Source: Lunularia cruciata (taxonomy: Eukaryota > Streptophyta > Marchantiopsida > Lunulariales > Lunulariaceae). From it: DNA of 64,000 nt. Within the stretch, counting starts at the first letter, position 1. Each line of letters opens with the position of its first letter. The stretch is taken from the NCBI GenBank assembly GCA_948567375.1, contig OX419755.1:72792944-72856943 (forward strand), read 5' to 3'. Below the pieces are notes generated by a model. That model was given only the letters and a program-made list of their open reading frames with translations, had not been told where the DNA came from and did no database searches. This document shows positions 9,872 to 22,349 of the stretch, piece after piece. The translations under genes and the position numbers were made by a program.

Positions 9872-12800
9872 AAACAACATGGAAAAGAACACCATTTTGA
9901 GAAGGAAAAAGGCATATCACATTTTCAAAGCCCATGGTATTTGAAGGCAAGAATCTCAAAGACAAAGTAGAGAATTTTGTATTTGATTGCAAATCTTATT
10001 TTGAAGCCACAAATCTTCAAGATGAATGGAGATAGATTCTCTTGGATTTGAGCCAATTGGATGGAATGGAAAAATCATGGTGGCAATTTAAAGTGGAGCA
10101 AGCTGAATAGTAGTTTGTTGTGACAATATAGACATGGGAAGAATTAGAGTGCAATAATTAGGTGATTCTAAGCTGTAAATGCCACACAAGCCGCATGAGA
10201 TTGATTGGTAGGATTGAAATGGATTGGTTCTTTAAGAAGCTACATCACTCTATTCCAAAACTCCATATTGAAAATTCTAGATATAGTAGAAGATGAAGCT
10301 ATGGATCAATTTATGAGGGGTTTAAAGTCATGCAAAACAATAGAAGTGACCATATAGTAGCCATTGGAGTGTCATTGACCTTCACAAAACTTGTAAATAC
10401 ACTACACACAAGTGGAGGAGCTAGCACTAATGGAGATTGATGAAATCCAGTAGACTCCCCTTGACACTACATATAGCAAAAGACTAAAAAAAATAGTGGT
10501 TGCTTTTATTGTCACCAAATTGGACATTGCATTGCTGAATATTGACTTAAGAATGGACTATCCCAACAACTTGCACAGTAGAGTTCATAGAACGTGATGA
10601 TTAGGGAAATGAAGAGTCCCAAAGAGAAAATTCAAGCCACCTATTGGGAACTTGATTAGTTCCAATGGAATAGAAAGCTTGACCTATGCAAGTTTTCTTC
10701 ACTTGCAAGGTATGATATTTGATCATGGTTGTAAGATTTTGGTTGATTTTGGAAGTTTAGAGAATTGTATGTCCATGCAATTATTAAAAGAATAAGGTAT
10801 TCTAACAAATCAATAATTAGAAATAGATTGATGATGGCGGATCGTAGAAAGTGTTTTGCATTCTGTACCTCACATCCTATTACATTCAAGATTAAAAGGA
10901 ATATTTGGAGTGTATGAGGTTTGTAAGTGCACCTCTACACTATGATGTGATTCTAGGTTTGCATTGGCTTGAACATCATAAGGTTCAATTTGATTTGACT
11001 TGATGACAAACTCAAGTACAACACCAAGGAAAGAAGTACCAATTAGATTATTGGCACCTTTGAGTAAGACACCTAAGAATAGTCAATCCTAAGATGAGAA
11101 GTTTGTCAATATATTATCCATAACAAGCTTTGGAAGAAGATATTCCTATTTTGCAATGTGGAGCAAGCAAATTGTGGATTGAGAATCTAATGAGTGCTAG
11201 AAGCCTCATCAAGCAATGGTTGATAAAATACTGCAAGAGTTTGTAGATGTGTTTTTGGATGATCTACCAAAGGGGTTACCCTCTGATCATGATATACCCT
11301 TCAAGATTGAGTTATTGCCAAGAAGTACTCTAGTGAATAGACCAATCTATTGGCCCTCACTAAGGGAGTTGGAAGAGTTTTGAATAACATTAATAGAATT
11401 GTTGGAAAAGGATTTCACATGACACAATACATCTCCTTGGGGAGCACAAGTACTATTTATCCCAAAGAAAGATGGGAGACTTTGCTTCTATATTGATTAC
11501 CGTGGTCTCAATAAAAAATAATGAAATATGCATATCTCTGCCTTAAATTGATGAATTGCTAGAGCAATTGAGTGAAACATGATAGTTCTCCAAGTCGGAT
11601 CTCCAAAGCAACTATTGGCAAATTCTCATTGATAAGAAGGATGTGCAAAAGATTACCTTTCACACAAGGTGTGAGCATTTTGAATGGAGAGTTCTACCAT
11701 TTGGGCTCACTAATGCCTTGGCAATCTTCATGGATCAAATGCATCTAATGTAGAGTTTGGATGTGCTATTGGATTGATATGTGATAGTGTTCTTTGATAT
11801 TATTTTAATCTATAGCAAGATGGAGGAAAAACAAAAGAATCACGTGCAAGAAGTCTTAAGACAATTATGTCAATGAAAGTTTTACTACAAGAAGTCAAAG
11901 TGTAATTTTTGGTAAAAGGAAGTTATCTTCTTGGGACATAAGGTCTCATCAAAGGGGATCAAGGTGGTAGAGGAGAAATCAAGGCTAGTATTGATTGGCC
12001 TTGTCCAAAGGATGCCATAGAAGTGCAAGCACTTAATGGGATGGCAAGTTTTTATAGACAATTCATCCATTACTATCCTTGATTCATTGGCAATTTTTGG
12101 CAAACACTCTTTTAGCTACCCAACACCAAGCTTGCTTTGTCCATGGCCTATCATCCTCAAACCAATAGATGAACCAAACATGCAAATTTCACCTTGGAGG
12201 ATATGCTTCATGCTTTTATCAACATTCTCCATACCAACAAAGATGAATGTCTTGCAATTGCTAAGTTTGTCTACAAGAATTCCAAGTAGGCAAGTACCAA
12301 ATTCTCTACCTTCTTTCTTAATTTTAGCCAAGACCCATTTGTTCCAAATTCTCTTCTTGCTCCTCTTCCATCTCATGTCCCTCATACTTCTACCTTCTTG
12401 ATCATAATATCCTAATCCCTACAACAAGCCAAATCTCATCTCCTTGTTGCTCAAAATCATCAAAAACAATATGTGGACCAACATTGATATGATCTTACCT
12501 TTCAACTTTTCAATGATAAGATCATACTTTTTGCTAGTAATCTACACCTCTCACTAGATACCCAAGTTCATAAACTCACTTCTAATTGGATAGGTCTATT
12601 TGATATCACCCAAATCATTTCTCTTGTTGCTTATTGACTTGCCTTACCTTATCATATGTAGATCCATCTTGTCTTTCATGTTTCCAAGTTGAAACCCTTT
12701 GTTGCTAATCCATTTTCCTTTTCCTCGTGTGTCCAACCTCCTCCCATCTCTATGGACAATCATGGGGAGTATGAAGTTGATCTATCCTTGCAAATTACCA

Positions 12801-12969
12801 CATTCAACCAAACCGGCAACAACTTACTAAGTACAAAGTCCTTTCGAAAGGTATCTCCTTCATGTTGCCACTTAGTAATTCTTTCTCATTTCCATAATGC
12901 ACAAATGGCCATCCAGGACTTTGAAGCTTCCATGGTGATAAGGATGTCACCAACTAGCAGTGGCAAATA
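9493..12969 (+). pseudogene. Gag-pol remnant of element E
   Basis: Gag starts near 9700 and contains a CAA run (9830-9871, 14 repeats) that would encode poly-Gln. The zinc knuckle near 10500-10550 has lost its last Cys (TAT for TGT). Protease follows at about 10700-11000, where the active site reads DFG. RT lies at 11280-12070, with the catalytic FLDD box decayed to FFDI near 11790. The frame then continues directly into the integrase core (TKLALSMAYHPQT near 12130). The C-terminal region (12400-12960) keeps the linker and an eroded chromodomain. Nothing here is translatable. Confidence 0.75.
9830..9871 (+). repeat. (CAA)14 microsatellite inside gag of element E
   Basis: Fourteen perfect CAA units in the gag frame. 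Element B has only a few Gln codons at the same place (22433-22444), so the run expanded in E. Confidence 0.9.
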
Positions 12970-13456
12970 TGTAACAATATGAGTTAGTCTAAACTAACAA
13001 AATAGAAAATATTCCAAATTAGCCAAGAATTGTAAGGATATTCTAGAAGCATTTAGGAAGTTACTTGGTACCTTCCAAGTATTGTGTAATATGCATGCCA
13101 AGTGGTGATTTCTAGGATGAAACTTCTTGGGAAGCATAGCTTGCATGCCAAGTAAGTGAAGTGGCTTCTAGGAAGAAGCTTCTTGGGAAGTTTCCCAACT
13201 AGCTTAGCTTGCATGCCAAGTAGGCAGCATCTAGAAGAAAGCTTCTCAAGAAGCTTCTCGGTTAGCTTGGCTTGCACTCTAAGAAGGTGGTTTTTAGGAA
13301 GCTTCATGAGAAGCTTCTCAAGAGCCTTATTTGTTCCCTATCAATACCAAAGCTCAAGCTCATGCTAAACATTTGGAGTTTCCTTCATTCAAGAGTCCCA
13401 ATATGATCTTTCACTATGATATTCCATTCTCCTATCTCTCTCCTCTATCTTTTACA
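12970..13456 (+). repeat. 3' LTR of element E
   Basis: It starts TGTAACAATATG and ends TTTTACA, aligning with the 5' LTR throughout but with many transitions, so the insertion is old. Confidence 0.85.
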
Positions 13457-14127
13457 TTAACCTTTTGGTGGAGTTCTTCCAATGCTTGAGATAAAACTAC
13501 CAAGGAGTGCAGACTGACAAGCCAAAGGCTTGCAAGAGTTTAACAAAAGGTTGGAGACGGCATATGCAAGCATACACATGAGAAAGTTGATCAATTTAAC
13601 TCAAGGAGTTATTGAGGCCTAAAAAATAAAGTTTTGGTATGCTGTACCAACAAGGAATTGCAACATAGAGTACAATATGGTATGTTGTTTTAAGCTATCT
13701 CATCAACTTGGCGGTGATCTTTAGATTGGAAAAGCACTTTGAAGTTAACATGGTGGCAAATCTAGATTTGGTAGAAAGACCTCATACACAACTTTTATTT
13801 CTTCTACAATGCACCACACCATGTCAGATTTTGTGGATAGAATGGATTGCTTTGAGATCATAGAGCAAGTAGAAGACCTAGTGCAAATAGACCCTTACCC
13901 TCATTTTTGGCTCAACAATAGCCAATGAGTGGAGGTGTTGCTTGTTGGACTTGTGGTTGACCCCACCACAAGAGAGAGTGCACCCAAGTAATGGGCATGA
14001 TACCTTTGGAGCACCTCAACAAACCTAAAAGCAACATGATCATAACCATATATTTTGTCACACTAGTGATCAATGGTTTGATTTACACTTGGAGTTGTAG
14101 AGTGGTAGGGCAGCCATGGCAAGTAGT
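13457..14127 (+). pseudogene. Gag fragment 2 of older element A2
   Basis: It continues A2 gag after the E insertion. It carries the CWTCG motif near 13950 and the CCHC knuckle region near 14050 (HTSDQWFDLH-like, one Cys changed to Trp). It ends at the Met-Ala-Ser-Ser codons that match A's gag-linker boundary, where F2 has inserted. Confidence 0.75.
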
Positions 14128-14624
14128 TGTAATAATCCAAAGATAGAAGAACATAAAGTGAAATCACTAATACTCTAATGCTCCAAAGGAGCACTTTGAC
14201 TTTATTATATAGCAAATATGGACCTCTTCAAGGGAGCTTCACCCTTAGATTAGATATATGAATTGGTGACATACTAGCCATAGAGTTATTTTGTTGGTCA
14301 AACAAGTTTTACCAAATGGAATATTTTGGGATTTTTTTTATAAAACTTTGAAAATAAAATGGAAGTCGTACCATTGGAAAGATCATGATGAAATCAACTT
14401 AGAGTGAAAGAAATTTCCATTATTTGAGGCCTAATTCTTTTATTTAGACTTCCAAAATTGGCTCTAAAGTTTTAAGTTTATTTTTTGCCTTTGCTTTATT
14501 ATTGGAAGTCTTGTTTTGGTGACTCTTCTATCCATTCTACTTAGACTATCATGTATAACACCTCAAAAGATATAAACAAGTCAATTTTCACCTTTTGCTA
14601 ATTTGTCTAGCTAATGGCATTATA
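14128..14624 (-). repeat. 3' LTR of F2
   Basis: It starts TGTAATAATCC and ends CATTATA (CA decayed to TA). It aligns with the solo LTR 55491-56072 and the F LTR 61331-62069 throughout, including the shared block encoding gaggcctaattc and the tatagca segment. Confidence 0.8.
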
Positions 14625-14807
14625 GAACTTCCCTAATTTAAGATGCAACATCCTCCTTGTTGCAAAGTTGTTGCTCAAAAGAATGCACTAATACTAGTGC
14701 AATGGTCAAGTTAGCTATGGGCTTCCAAGTTGCCTAATACAAGGGGTACCCTTTTCCACACATTGATGGTAAGTACCTTAGGTGCATTTCTTGAGAATGT
14801 GCTTGAT

Positions 14808-15830
14808 TTAGTATTCCTTTGTTCCATCAATGAGATCTAGACAAGTTTGAGATTCTTGTGTGGAAGGGAAGTGTGGAGTCTGGGGTGCACAACTGCATAG
14901 CAAAGAAACATAGAACAATAGATGGATCTTTATGTGTGGAAGTAGGTCAAACTGATATGCCATTGCTTCAACTGAATGGAGGATGGGAAAGGGGCCAATA
15001 ACGCACAGGTTGAACTTACAAGGGCCAACCAATGTTATGTTGGTTGTGGATAGCCACTCTTGATCACCAACTTTAAACTCCATGTGCCAACAATATGCAT
15101 CTGCATATTGTGTTTGCTAATTTTAGGCTATCCATAACATGTTCTTAGAATTCTCCACGCCTTGGTGGATCCTTGAAACAAAAGCATAAACAACAACTTT
15201 TGTAGCCATTGGACTAACTATTATTAAGCTCAAAGGATGTTGTCCATATATGAGGAAGAATAGTCTGACCTTTGTGTAGCCTTTCATCAAATTATTATAG
15301 ACAAATTCCACTATTAGAAGTAATGTGTCTCACCTTTCTTACTCCTCAAAAGTGAATCCTTGTAGCATGTCCTCAATAGTGTAATTGACTCACTCTATTT
15401 GTCCATTGGTTTGTGCATGGTATGCAATGGACATTGTAAGTTTGGTTTTGAAGACTTCGAAGAGTGTTCTCCAAAAGAAACTAGTGAATTGAGTACCATG
15501 ATCTATGATGAATATTTGAGACATTCCATGTTGAGAGAGGACCATAGCTAAGTACAATTGAGCCAATTGCGGCACAATCAAGTCCTTGACCATCAGACAC
15601 AAATGAATTATTTTTCAAAGTTGATCTATAAAGACTACAATGGAGTCTATACTTAAGATGGTCTTGGGCAATTCACAAACTAGATCTATGATGACCTACT
15701 CATAACATTTTTTAGGGGTAGAAAAGGGTGAAAGAGACCTATGGGGGTTTGATTAGCTAATAGAGTAAGCAACTTTGAACATACTCTATCACATCTTTGC
15801 CTATTTTGGGCCAATAGTTATGGAATTTTT
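14808..15830 (-). pseudogene. Integrase of F2 (decayed)
   Basis: The minus strand shows the core with IIDHGTQFTSFFW (second Asp) and AYHAQTNGQIE (catalytic Glu) at 15390-15602. It is followed by the FVYNNLMKGYT and LIYGQHPLS segments and the C-terminal barrel FKVGDQEWL (14808-15083). The zinc-binding part lies near 15740-15830. Several stops split it. The frame 15900-16150 is linker with no recognised domain. Confidence 0.7.
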
Positions 15831-16159
15831 CTGCATCAAAAGTCTTGTTCACTTCAACATGACATGCAATTGCAAAATCATGGCATTTAGCTAGAATGGT
15901 GGTTTTTAGGTCTGGAGTGTTAGGGATCCATAACTTGACATCAAGGAAGGTGAGTTCTTAGGTACTAGCTATGCCGTTGGATGTTGAGGTCCTACAATCT
16001 ATGGGTTCGGTTTTGTAGCATCACACATCCTCATTCTAACATTTGGGTTTATTGTGACCTCTACAACCATATTGTTCACCATGGGCATCTGGGTCTGCAT
16101 CTACAAGTTGCTTCTTGCACTCCACATATATTATAGTCATGTTGAACCATTGTCTCTAC

Positions 16160-16505
16160 TATGCTTAACATACCTATCTACAAGAGAGATCTTTTTGTGT
16201 TTCTAGGTAGACTAAAGGTTTTTGATTTATCTCCACTATAAATGCCTTCTTGACATGATAGTGCTTACAATGCTAGGTAGTAAGGATAATTGCCAACACT
16301 TCTCTTGGTGGTATGATAATTTCACTCTGCTTGTAAAAAATTTCAAGAGAAATATGCAATTAGGTGCCATCTATCATCCCATTCTTGTTATAGAACTGCT
16401 CATATTGCAATGCTTGATTCATCTACATCTATAGCCAACTTGCTTTGAAGTTTGGGATCATACCATTTCAAGATTAGTGCATGTATTAATGCATCTTTCA
16501 ATGCT
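16160..16505 (-). pseudogene. RNase H fragment of F2
   Basis: It aligns base by base with the F element RNase H (57820-58125), with many transitions. Truncated at 16505. Confidence 0.7.
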
Positions 16506-16893
16506 TGAAAGAAATTGAGCCCCATGTCAAGGATGACAAGGTGGTAGAGGACCTACACTTGGTAGAAGCCAAGTACTTGCTCTTTCTTTTGATACAACAA
16601 TGGCTACTTGAACAATTGGAGCACATATTGGCTAGCATTGCTATAGCTCAAATGAGATCATACTCAAGTGTTGAGGTTTCTACTTTTGATATTGGTGATA
16701 GAGATATCATTGATTTCATGTATGGATAAGTATAGGTAGATGCATCCACTACAATGATTAAGAGTGTAGTATATGCTCCTTAGCATAGAGGAGCATCTAT
16801 GGAGTTGGACCCATAAAGAAGAGAGACTAGTAGATAGTTCAGACTTCTTGAGTCTTTCACACTTTGTGAAGCACAACAAATAACATCCATTGT
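16506..16893 (+). pseudogene. Gag/protease-linker fragment 3 of older element A2
   Basis: The readable frame 16505-16729 (LEQLEHILASIAIAQMRS, then DIGDRDIIDFMYG) matches element A's linker residue by residue, including the Glu-Gln-Leu helix. The match continues to about 16890 and is then cut by element C. Confidence 0.8.
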
Positions 16894-17340
16894 TGTAATG
16901 ATATGGAGTTAGTAGGCAAGTTAGCAAAGGCTACTAAGTTAGTAAAATAAGCCAAATATATGGTCTAAGAATATTCTAGAAGCATCTAGGAAGCTTCTTG
17001 GTCAAATGTTCTAGAAGTACTTTGGAAGCTTCTTAGTATCTTCTAAGGATTGGGTAACTTGCACATGAAGTTAATGGCTAGCTAGCTTGTACACCAAGAA
17101 GGTGGCTTCTTGAAGGAAGGTTCCTTGGAGACTTCTTGGGTAATTTAGATTTCACTCTAAGAAGGTGACTTTGAGAAGGAAGCTTCATTGGAGTCTTCTC
17201 AAGAAACTTTTGTTACTTTGCTATAAATACCAAAGCCCAAGCTCATACTAGGCATTTGAAGTTTCTCTCACTTTAGTATTTCCAATGTGATTTTCCATTC
17301 CAAACTTCCCTTCTCTTATTTCTCTCCTTAGTCTTTTATG
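16894..17340 (+). repeat. 5' LTR of element C
   Basis: It starts TGTAATGATATGG and ends TTTTATG just before the primer site TGGTATTAGCG (17342-17352). A TATAAATA box lies near 17222, downstream of several AAGCTTC/GAAGG blocks. Confidence 0.8.
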
Positions 17341-17342
17341 TT

Positions 17343-19497
17343 GGTATTAGCGTAAGCATGAGATGGATTGAATCTATAGACCATTAAATCAATCTCTCCC
17401 AAACCATTGCTATTTTTATATCTATGTATTTCCACAAATACATCCATCATTTCCAAAAATTCATCACTTCTTGCTTTGGCCAAGACTCTTTGAATACATT
17501 CACCTTGTCTGATGATCCATTGGTCCTTCTTGTTCTTACTTACAAAATGTGGTATGTGTGTTACATCTATGTGTTAACTTAGAGAATCATAAGACAAGAG
17601 TGCAGTAGAGTAGTAATCATGGTGGCAATGCTCTAAATTAACATTGCTATCTAACAACTATCAAGCATCTTACTTGATTGTTGGAAGAGAGTAATTATGA
17701 TGGTCATGACAAGAGCAATTAGAGAGAGAGTGGCATTTTGACAAGGAGAAGATTGAGTGCAATTTCCAAACCAAAGGTCTTTGAAAGCAAGAATTTACTG
17801 GAAGAAGTAGAGAATTTTTTGTTTTATTATGAATTTTATTTTGGAACCATAAATCTTGTAGATGATTAAAGGTAAATCTTCTTGGCATCAAGTCAATTAG
17901 ATGGAGCGATAATACTTTGGTAGCAAATTTGGGTGGAGCAAACTCAATAGCAATTTGTTGCTCTAATCTCAACATGGAAAGACTTCAAGTGTATAGTCAT
18001 TAGGCAATGCCAAGCTACATATTTTGCATAAGCCGCACAAGATCAATAAGAAGAAATAAGAAAAAATGGTTTAGTTAGAAGTTACATTTCTTGATTCCAT
18101 AATACAAAGATGTTGATTTTTGATAAACAAGAAGGTGAAGCTTTAGATCACTTTATGAAAGACTTGGAATCACGTACCAAATAAGAAGTAATGATGCATG
18201 AACCTAAGCATCTAGAAGAAGCCATGTAGATGGTTGAGAGCTTTGAATCCTTGGTTACCACAAATTAAGCTTGACCTAGACCTCCAAAAAACATGCAGAT
18301 ACACCAAGCACAAGTGGAAAAACTGGCACCAATGGAAATTTATGCCATCCAACATAGACCACTTGGTATAATACACCAAAAGTGGTTCCAACAAAATGGT
18401 AGTTGCTTCTATTGTTACCAAATTAGATATCACATTGCATAATGCCCATTGCAAAATAGACAACCTCAACCAATTACCCAAATGGAGTTTGTGGAGCAGA
18501 ATGATCAAGAAAATAAAGAATCTCAATAAGAGATACCAAGACACTTATTGGGAACTTGATAACTTTCAATGAGATTGAAAGCTAGACCTATGCAAGTTTG
18601 ATTCAATTGCAAGGCATGATGTTTGATTGTGGTTGTAGAATTTTGGTTGATTTTGGAAGTTATGAGAATCAAATGTCCATGAAATTAGCAAAGGAATTAG
18701 GCATGCATGTTAAGTCAATATTATGTAGCAACTTGATGATGGCGGATGGTAGAAAGGGTTATGCATTCCAAACCTTACAACTTGTTACATTCAAGTTCAA
18801 GGAGTATTTTGAGACATGAGATTTGTAGTTGCTCCTTTGCATTATGATATCATTCCATATCTTCCTTGGCTTGAACATCATAAGGTTCAATTTGATTGGG
18901 CTTGATGATAAATTCAAGTACAATACCAAGGTAAGAATTACTGATTAGGTATATGGTACCTATGAGTGAGACACTTAAGAATAATCAATCCCAAGATGGA
19001 AAGTTTTTAATATAATGGTTGTGGAGCAAGCTTTGGAGGAAGATATCCTTAGCTTTGCAATGGGAATCAGACCTATTATGCAAGAGGAAATTTTTGAGGA
19101 TCAAAATCCAATGGTTGATCAAATAGTTCAAGAGTTTGTGGATGTGTTTTTAAATGACCTTTCAAGATTGAGCTATTGCCAAGTAGTACTCAAACTATCA
19201 AACCAATCTATAGGCTCTTACAAAAGAAGTTAGTGGAACTTTGAACAACATTGATCAAGTTGTTGGAGAAGGATTTCATACAACATAGTTCATCTTTGTG
19301 GGAAACACTAATGCTATTTTTACTAAAGAAGGATGGAGTGCTTTAATTATATTTTGACTACCATGATCTTAATAAAAAAACCATGAAGAATGTGTATCCC
19401 TTGCCTTGAATTGACAACTTGTCAGAATAATTAAGTAGAACACAATACTTCTCAAAGTATATATGCAAAGTGGTTATTAGTAGATCCTCATTGATTG
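17343..19497 (+). pseudogene. Gag, protease and partial RT of element C
   Basis: Gag runs to about 18560, with a damaged zinc knuckle (CFYCYQ) near 18410. Protease at 18598-18930 includes the frame 18598-18819 with LVDFGSYENQMSMKLAKELG; the active site reads DFG where B has DSG. The linker 19015-19233 leads to an RT start that breaks off after the LDL-like segment near 19497, where the sequence flips to D's minus-strand integrase. Confidence 0.75.
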
Positions 19498-21662
19498 GAA
19501 GAAGGTGGAAGTATGAGGGATATGAGATGGAAGGGAATCAAGAAGAGAATTTAGAACAAGTGGGTCTTGGCCAAAATTAAGGAAGAAAGAAGAGAATCTA
19601 GTGTTTGCATGTTTGGAATTATTGTAGGCAAACTCAATAGTTGTAAGATATTTATCCCAATTAGTATGATCAATGTTGAAAAAGGTACAAAGCATATCCT
19701 CCAAGGTGCAATTTTCACGTTTAACTTATCCATCAGTTTGAGGATGATAGGCCATTGACAAAGTAAGTTTGGTGCCAAGTATTTGGAATAGTGCTTGCTA
19801 AATTTTTTTGGTGAATCAAGGATCACAGTTAGAAATGGGTACTTCAAGTATCCCATGATGCTTGAAGATATTGTTAAAGTAGATTTGGGCCAATGTTGGA
19901 GCATACACTATATCAAATGGTTGTTGCCAAATGGATTTTCTTACTAAGCTTATCCATAAACATGATATTGCTTTGTGAACTTGCTCTGTCTTGGGCAAGG
20001 AGGTGATGAAATCTAAGCTCATGTGTTCCCATCAAGTAGATGGGATGGGAAGTAGTTGAAGGAGACCACTTGGTTTTTGGTTGTTGGTCTTGTTGTATTG
20101 ACAACTCTCACAAGATTGAACAAACTCTTCAACATCTTGTGCCATGTTGGGCCACCACCATTGGCATTCTAGGCTACTCAAGTTCTTGTCCACACCCATG
20201 TGACTAGTGATTGGTAAGTCATAGACTTCTTGAAGATGCACAAGTCATAGATCACCCTTGGTTAGAACATAGATATGATTCTCAAAATAGAAGGCCTTCC
20301 TTGAAGGAGAAGGTGTTGTATTCCTTGTTGCATGCTACAAGAAAACTTTGTACCATATGAAAGAAAGAGTCTTGTTGAAAATTGGTCCTAAATTTGATTT
20401 GGACTTTCAAGTCAATTGATATTGTTGCAATTGCCGTCGTGATGAGAGAAAGAGTATTCAAATCAGGTCATCATTTTGATAGAGCATTGGGGATGATATG
20501 GAACCTACCAAGTTTGTACCCAAGTTTGATGTCAAAAAACTATATTTTTTCCTCATATCAATGATATTGACTCTTTGTGTGCTCCAAATATAATGCATGC
20601 AACAAGGATTTCTGATCAATTTGTATGATCACTATTTCACCAAGAGATAATACCTCCATACCTTGGTGGCAAATATCATTTGCTAGTTATTCTTGATCTT
20701 GAGTAAAGTTATTCTTATGGTATTTAGTTGGCAAGACATAAAGACAATGTGATGTAACCCATATGGAAATTCCTATTGCAACACAACTCCAATGGAAAAG
20801 TTAGAAGCATCAAACTTAACCACACAAGGTAGTTGAGGATTATATGGTTGAAGAATGAATTAAAGACATCATATGTTTCAGCTTTTAGAATGCTTCTTTG
20901 TGCTTGGTGGTCCACTAAAAGCTTGAGGTCTTTTCAAGAGGTCGGTCATTGGTGTGACCACATGATCATAGTAGTGGATGAATCATCAGTAAAAACTTGC
21001 TAATCCATTAAATGCTTGCAATTTTATGGCATCCTTCAAAGTAGGCCAATTAGTAATAGCTTTGGTTTTATCTTCTTCCATCTTGATCCTCTTTGATGAG
21101 ATCTTATGACCCAAGAAGGTAACTTCCTTCTACCAAAAGGCATAGTTTGACTTCTTGTTGTAGAACTTCCATTAACATAGTTGTCTTAAGACTTCTTGCA
21201 CGTGATTTGCATATCTTGCTTCCGTCTTGCTATGAATTTACATATCATCCAAGAACACAACCATGTACCAATCCAATAAGCTATCCAATACTTGGTGCAT
21301 CTGATCCATGAAGATTGTCAGAGCATTATGAGCCCAAAAGGTAGAGCTCTCTATTCAAAATGTCTACACCTTGTGCAAAAGGTAGTCTTTTGCACATCTT
21401 GTTTATCAATGAAAATCTACCAATAGCCAATTTGGAGAAGTATTATGCTCTACTCAATTGATCAAGCAAGTCATCAATTCAAGGCAAGGGATATGCATGC
21501 TTCATTGTTTTTTATTGAAGCCATGATTATTAATACAAAAGCAAAGTCCTTCATCCTTCTTTGGGACAAATAGTACTAGTACTCCCCAACATTGTATGAA
21601 ATCCTTGTCCAACAACTCTATTAGTGTTGTTTGAAGCTCATCCAACTCCTTTGGTAAGAGCC
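19498..21662 (-). pseudogene. RT, RNase H and integrase of element D (decayed)
   Basis: On the minus strand, RT runs from 21662 to about 20950, with its catalytic FLDD box near 21250. RNase H spans about 20900-20300. Integrase begins with an HHCC domain at 20032-20241 (ITSHMGVDKNL, then CESCQYNKTNNQ), followed by the core at 19816-20022 (DFITSLPK) and 19477-19750. At the position of the catalytic Glu, near 19715-19735, the codon is AAA (Lys). Confidence 0.75.
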
Positions 21663-21667
21663 GATAG
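21663..21667. repeat. Target site duplication GATAG, left of B
   Basis: GATAG here matches 27307-27311 on the other side of B. Joining the flanks restores the D linker-RT frame. Confidence 0.85.
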
Positions 21668-22081
21668 TGTAACAATATGGAGTTTAGCGATGAAGTTAGT
21701 TGGGCTTATGAAGTAGGAAATAAGACAAATTAGCCTAGTATATTCCGGAAGTATCTAGGAAGCTTCCCGGCTAGCTTAGCTTGCATCTCAAGTAAGTAGC
21801 TTCTAAAAAGAAGCTTCTAGAAGCTTCCAACTAGCTTAGCTTGCATGCCAAGTAGACGGCTTCTAGAAGTAAGCTTCTTGAGAAGCTTCCTAGTTAACTT
21901 GGCTTGTACTCTAAGAAAGCGGCTTGAGGAAGCTTCTTGAGAAGCTTCTCAAGGGTCTTGTATGCTACCTATAAATACCAAAGCCAAAGCTCATGCTAGG
22001 AATTTGGAGTTTTCCCACATTCAAGTGTCCCAATGTGAGTTTCCATTCTCCTATTTCTCTCCTTGGTCTCGGTCTTTTACA
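21668..22081 (+). repeat. 5' LTR of element B
   Basis: 414 bp from TGTAACAATATGG to TTTTACA. It holds the promoter: GAA/TTC blocks, then TATAAATA at 21970-21977. Confidence 0.93.
21810..21977 (+). promoter_or_regulatory. Heat-shock-element-like array and TATA box in LTR of B
   Basis: 21810-21827 reads GAAGCTTCTAGAAGCTTC, four perfectly phased GAA/TTC units, which is the consensus binding site for heat shock factors. Further GAAGCTTC units lie at 21882-21889, 21929-21936 and 21941-21948, and TTCTAGAAG at 21861-21869. TATAAATA follows at 21970-21977. The 3' LTR repeats the layout (27035-27052, TATA at 27195-27202). Binding by heat shock factor is inferred from sequence only. Confidence 0.55.
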
Positions 22082-22082
22082 T

Positions 22083-22094
22083 TGGTATCAGAGC
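22083..22094 (+). other. Primer binding site of element B
   Basis: TGGTATCAGAGC, a perfect match to the plant initiator-Met tRNA 3' end, one base after the LTR. Confidence 0.92.
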
Positions 22095-22349
22095 AGGAAT
22101 GGGATAGATGGAATTTAAGGACCACCAAATCCACTTCCGCCAAACCATTGGGATTTTCATGTCCAAATATTACCCAAGCACCGCTTCACACAATTCATCA
22201 CCTCACGCTTTGGGCAGGATTTTCTACATATGATCACCGTGTTTGAGGAACCCTTGATACTTCCGATTATCACTTATGGAGAAAGGTGGATGTGTTGTAT
22301 CTATGTGTTAATCAATTAGATAAATTGGGAGTAGTAGGATAGAGTAGGA

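Larger units (their letters stand above)
8997..13456 (+). mobile_element. Chromovirus-type Ty3/gypsy element E, complete ends, internally deleted
   Basis: Two LTRs (8997-9479 and 12970-13456) bound a 3.5-kb interior. Flanks ctaac (8992-8996) and ttaac (13457-13461) are a 5-bp target duplication with one C/T change. The empty site is visible in element A's gag (aggtttaacc). The interior runs gag, protease, RT and then jumps at about 12073 from the RT thumb to the integrase core, losing about 1.1 kb relative to B (RNase H and the integrase N-terminus). All frames are riddled with stops. Confidence 0.85.
14128..16505 (-). mobile_element. 3' fragment of Ty3/gypsy element F2
   Basis: This is the 3' half of an F-family element: LTR at the left (14128-14624), then integrase and RNase H reading leftwards. 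The right end at about 16505 stops inside RNase H and passes straight into A2 gag, so the 5' half was deleted. The RNase H part aligns with the F element at 57820-58125. Confidence 0.8.
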
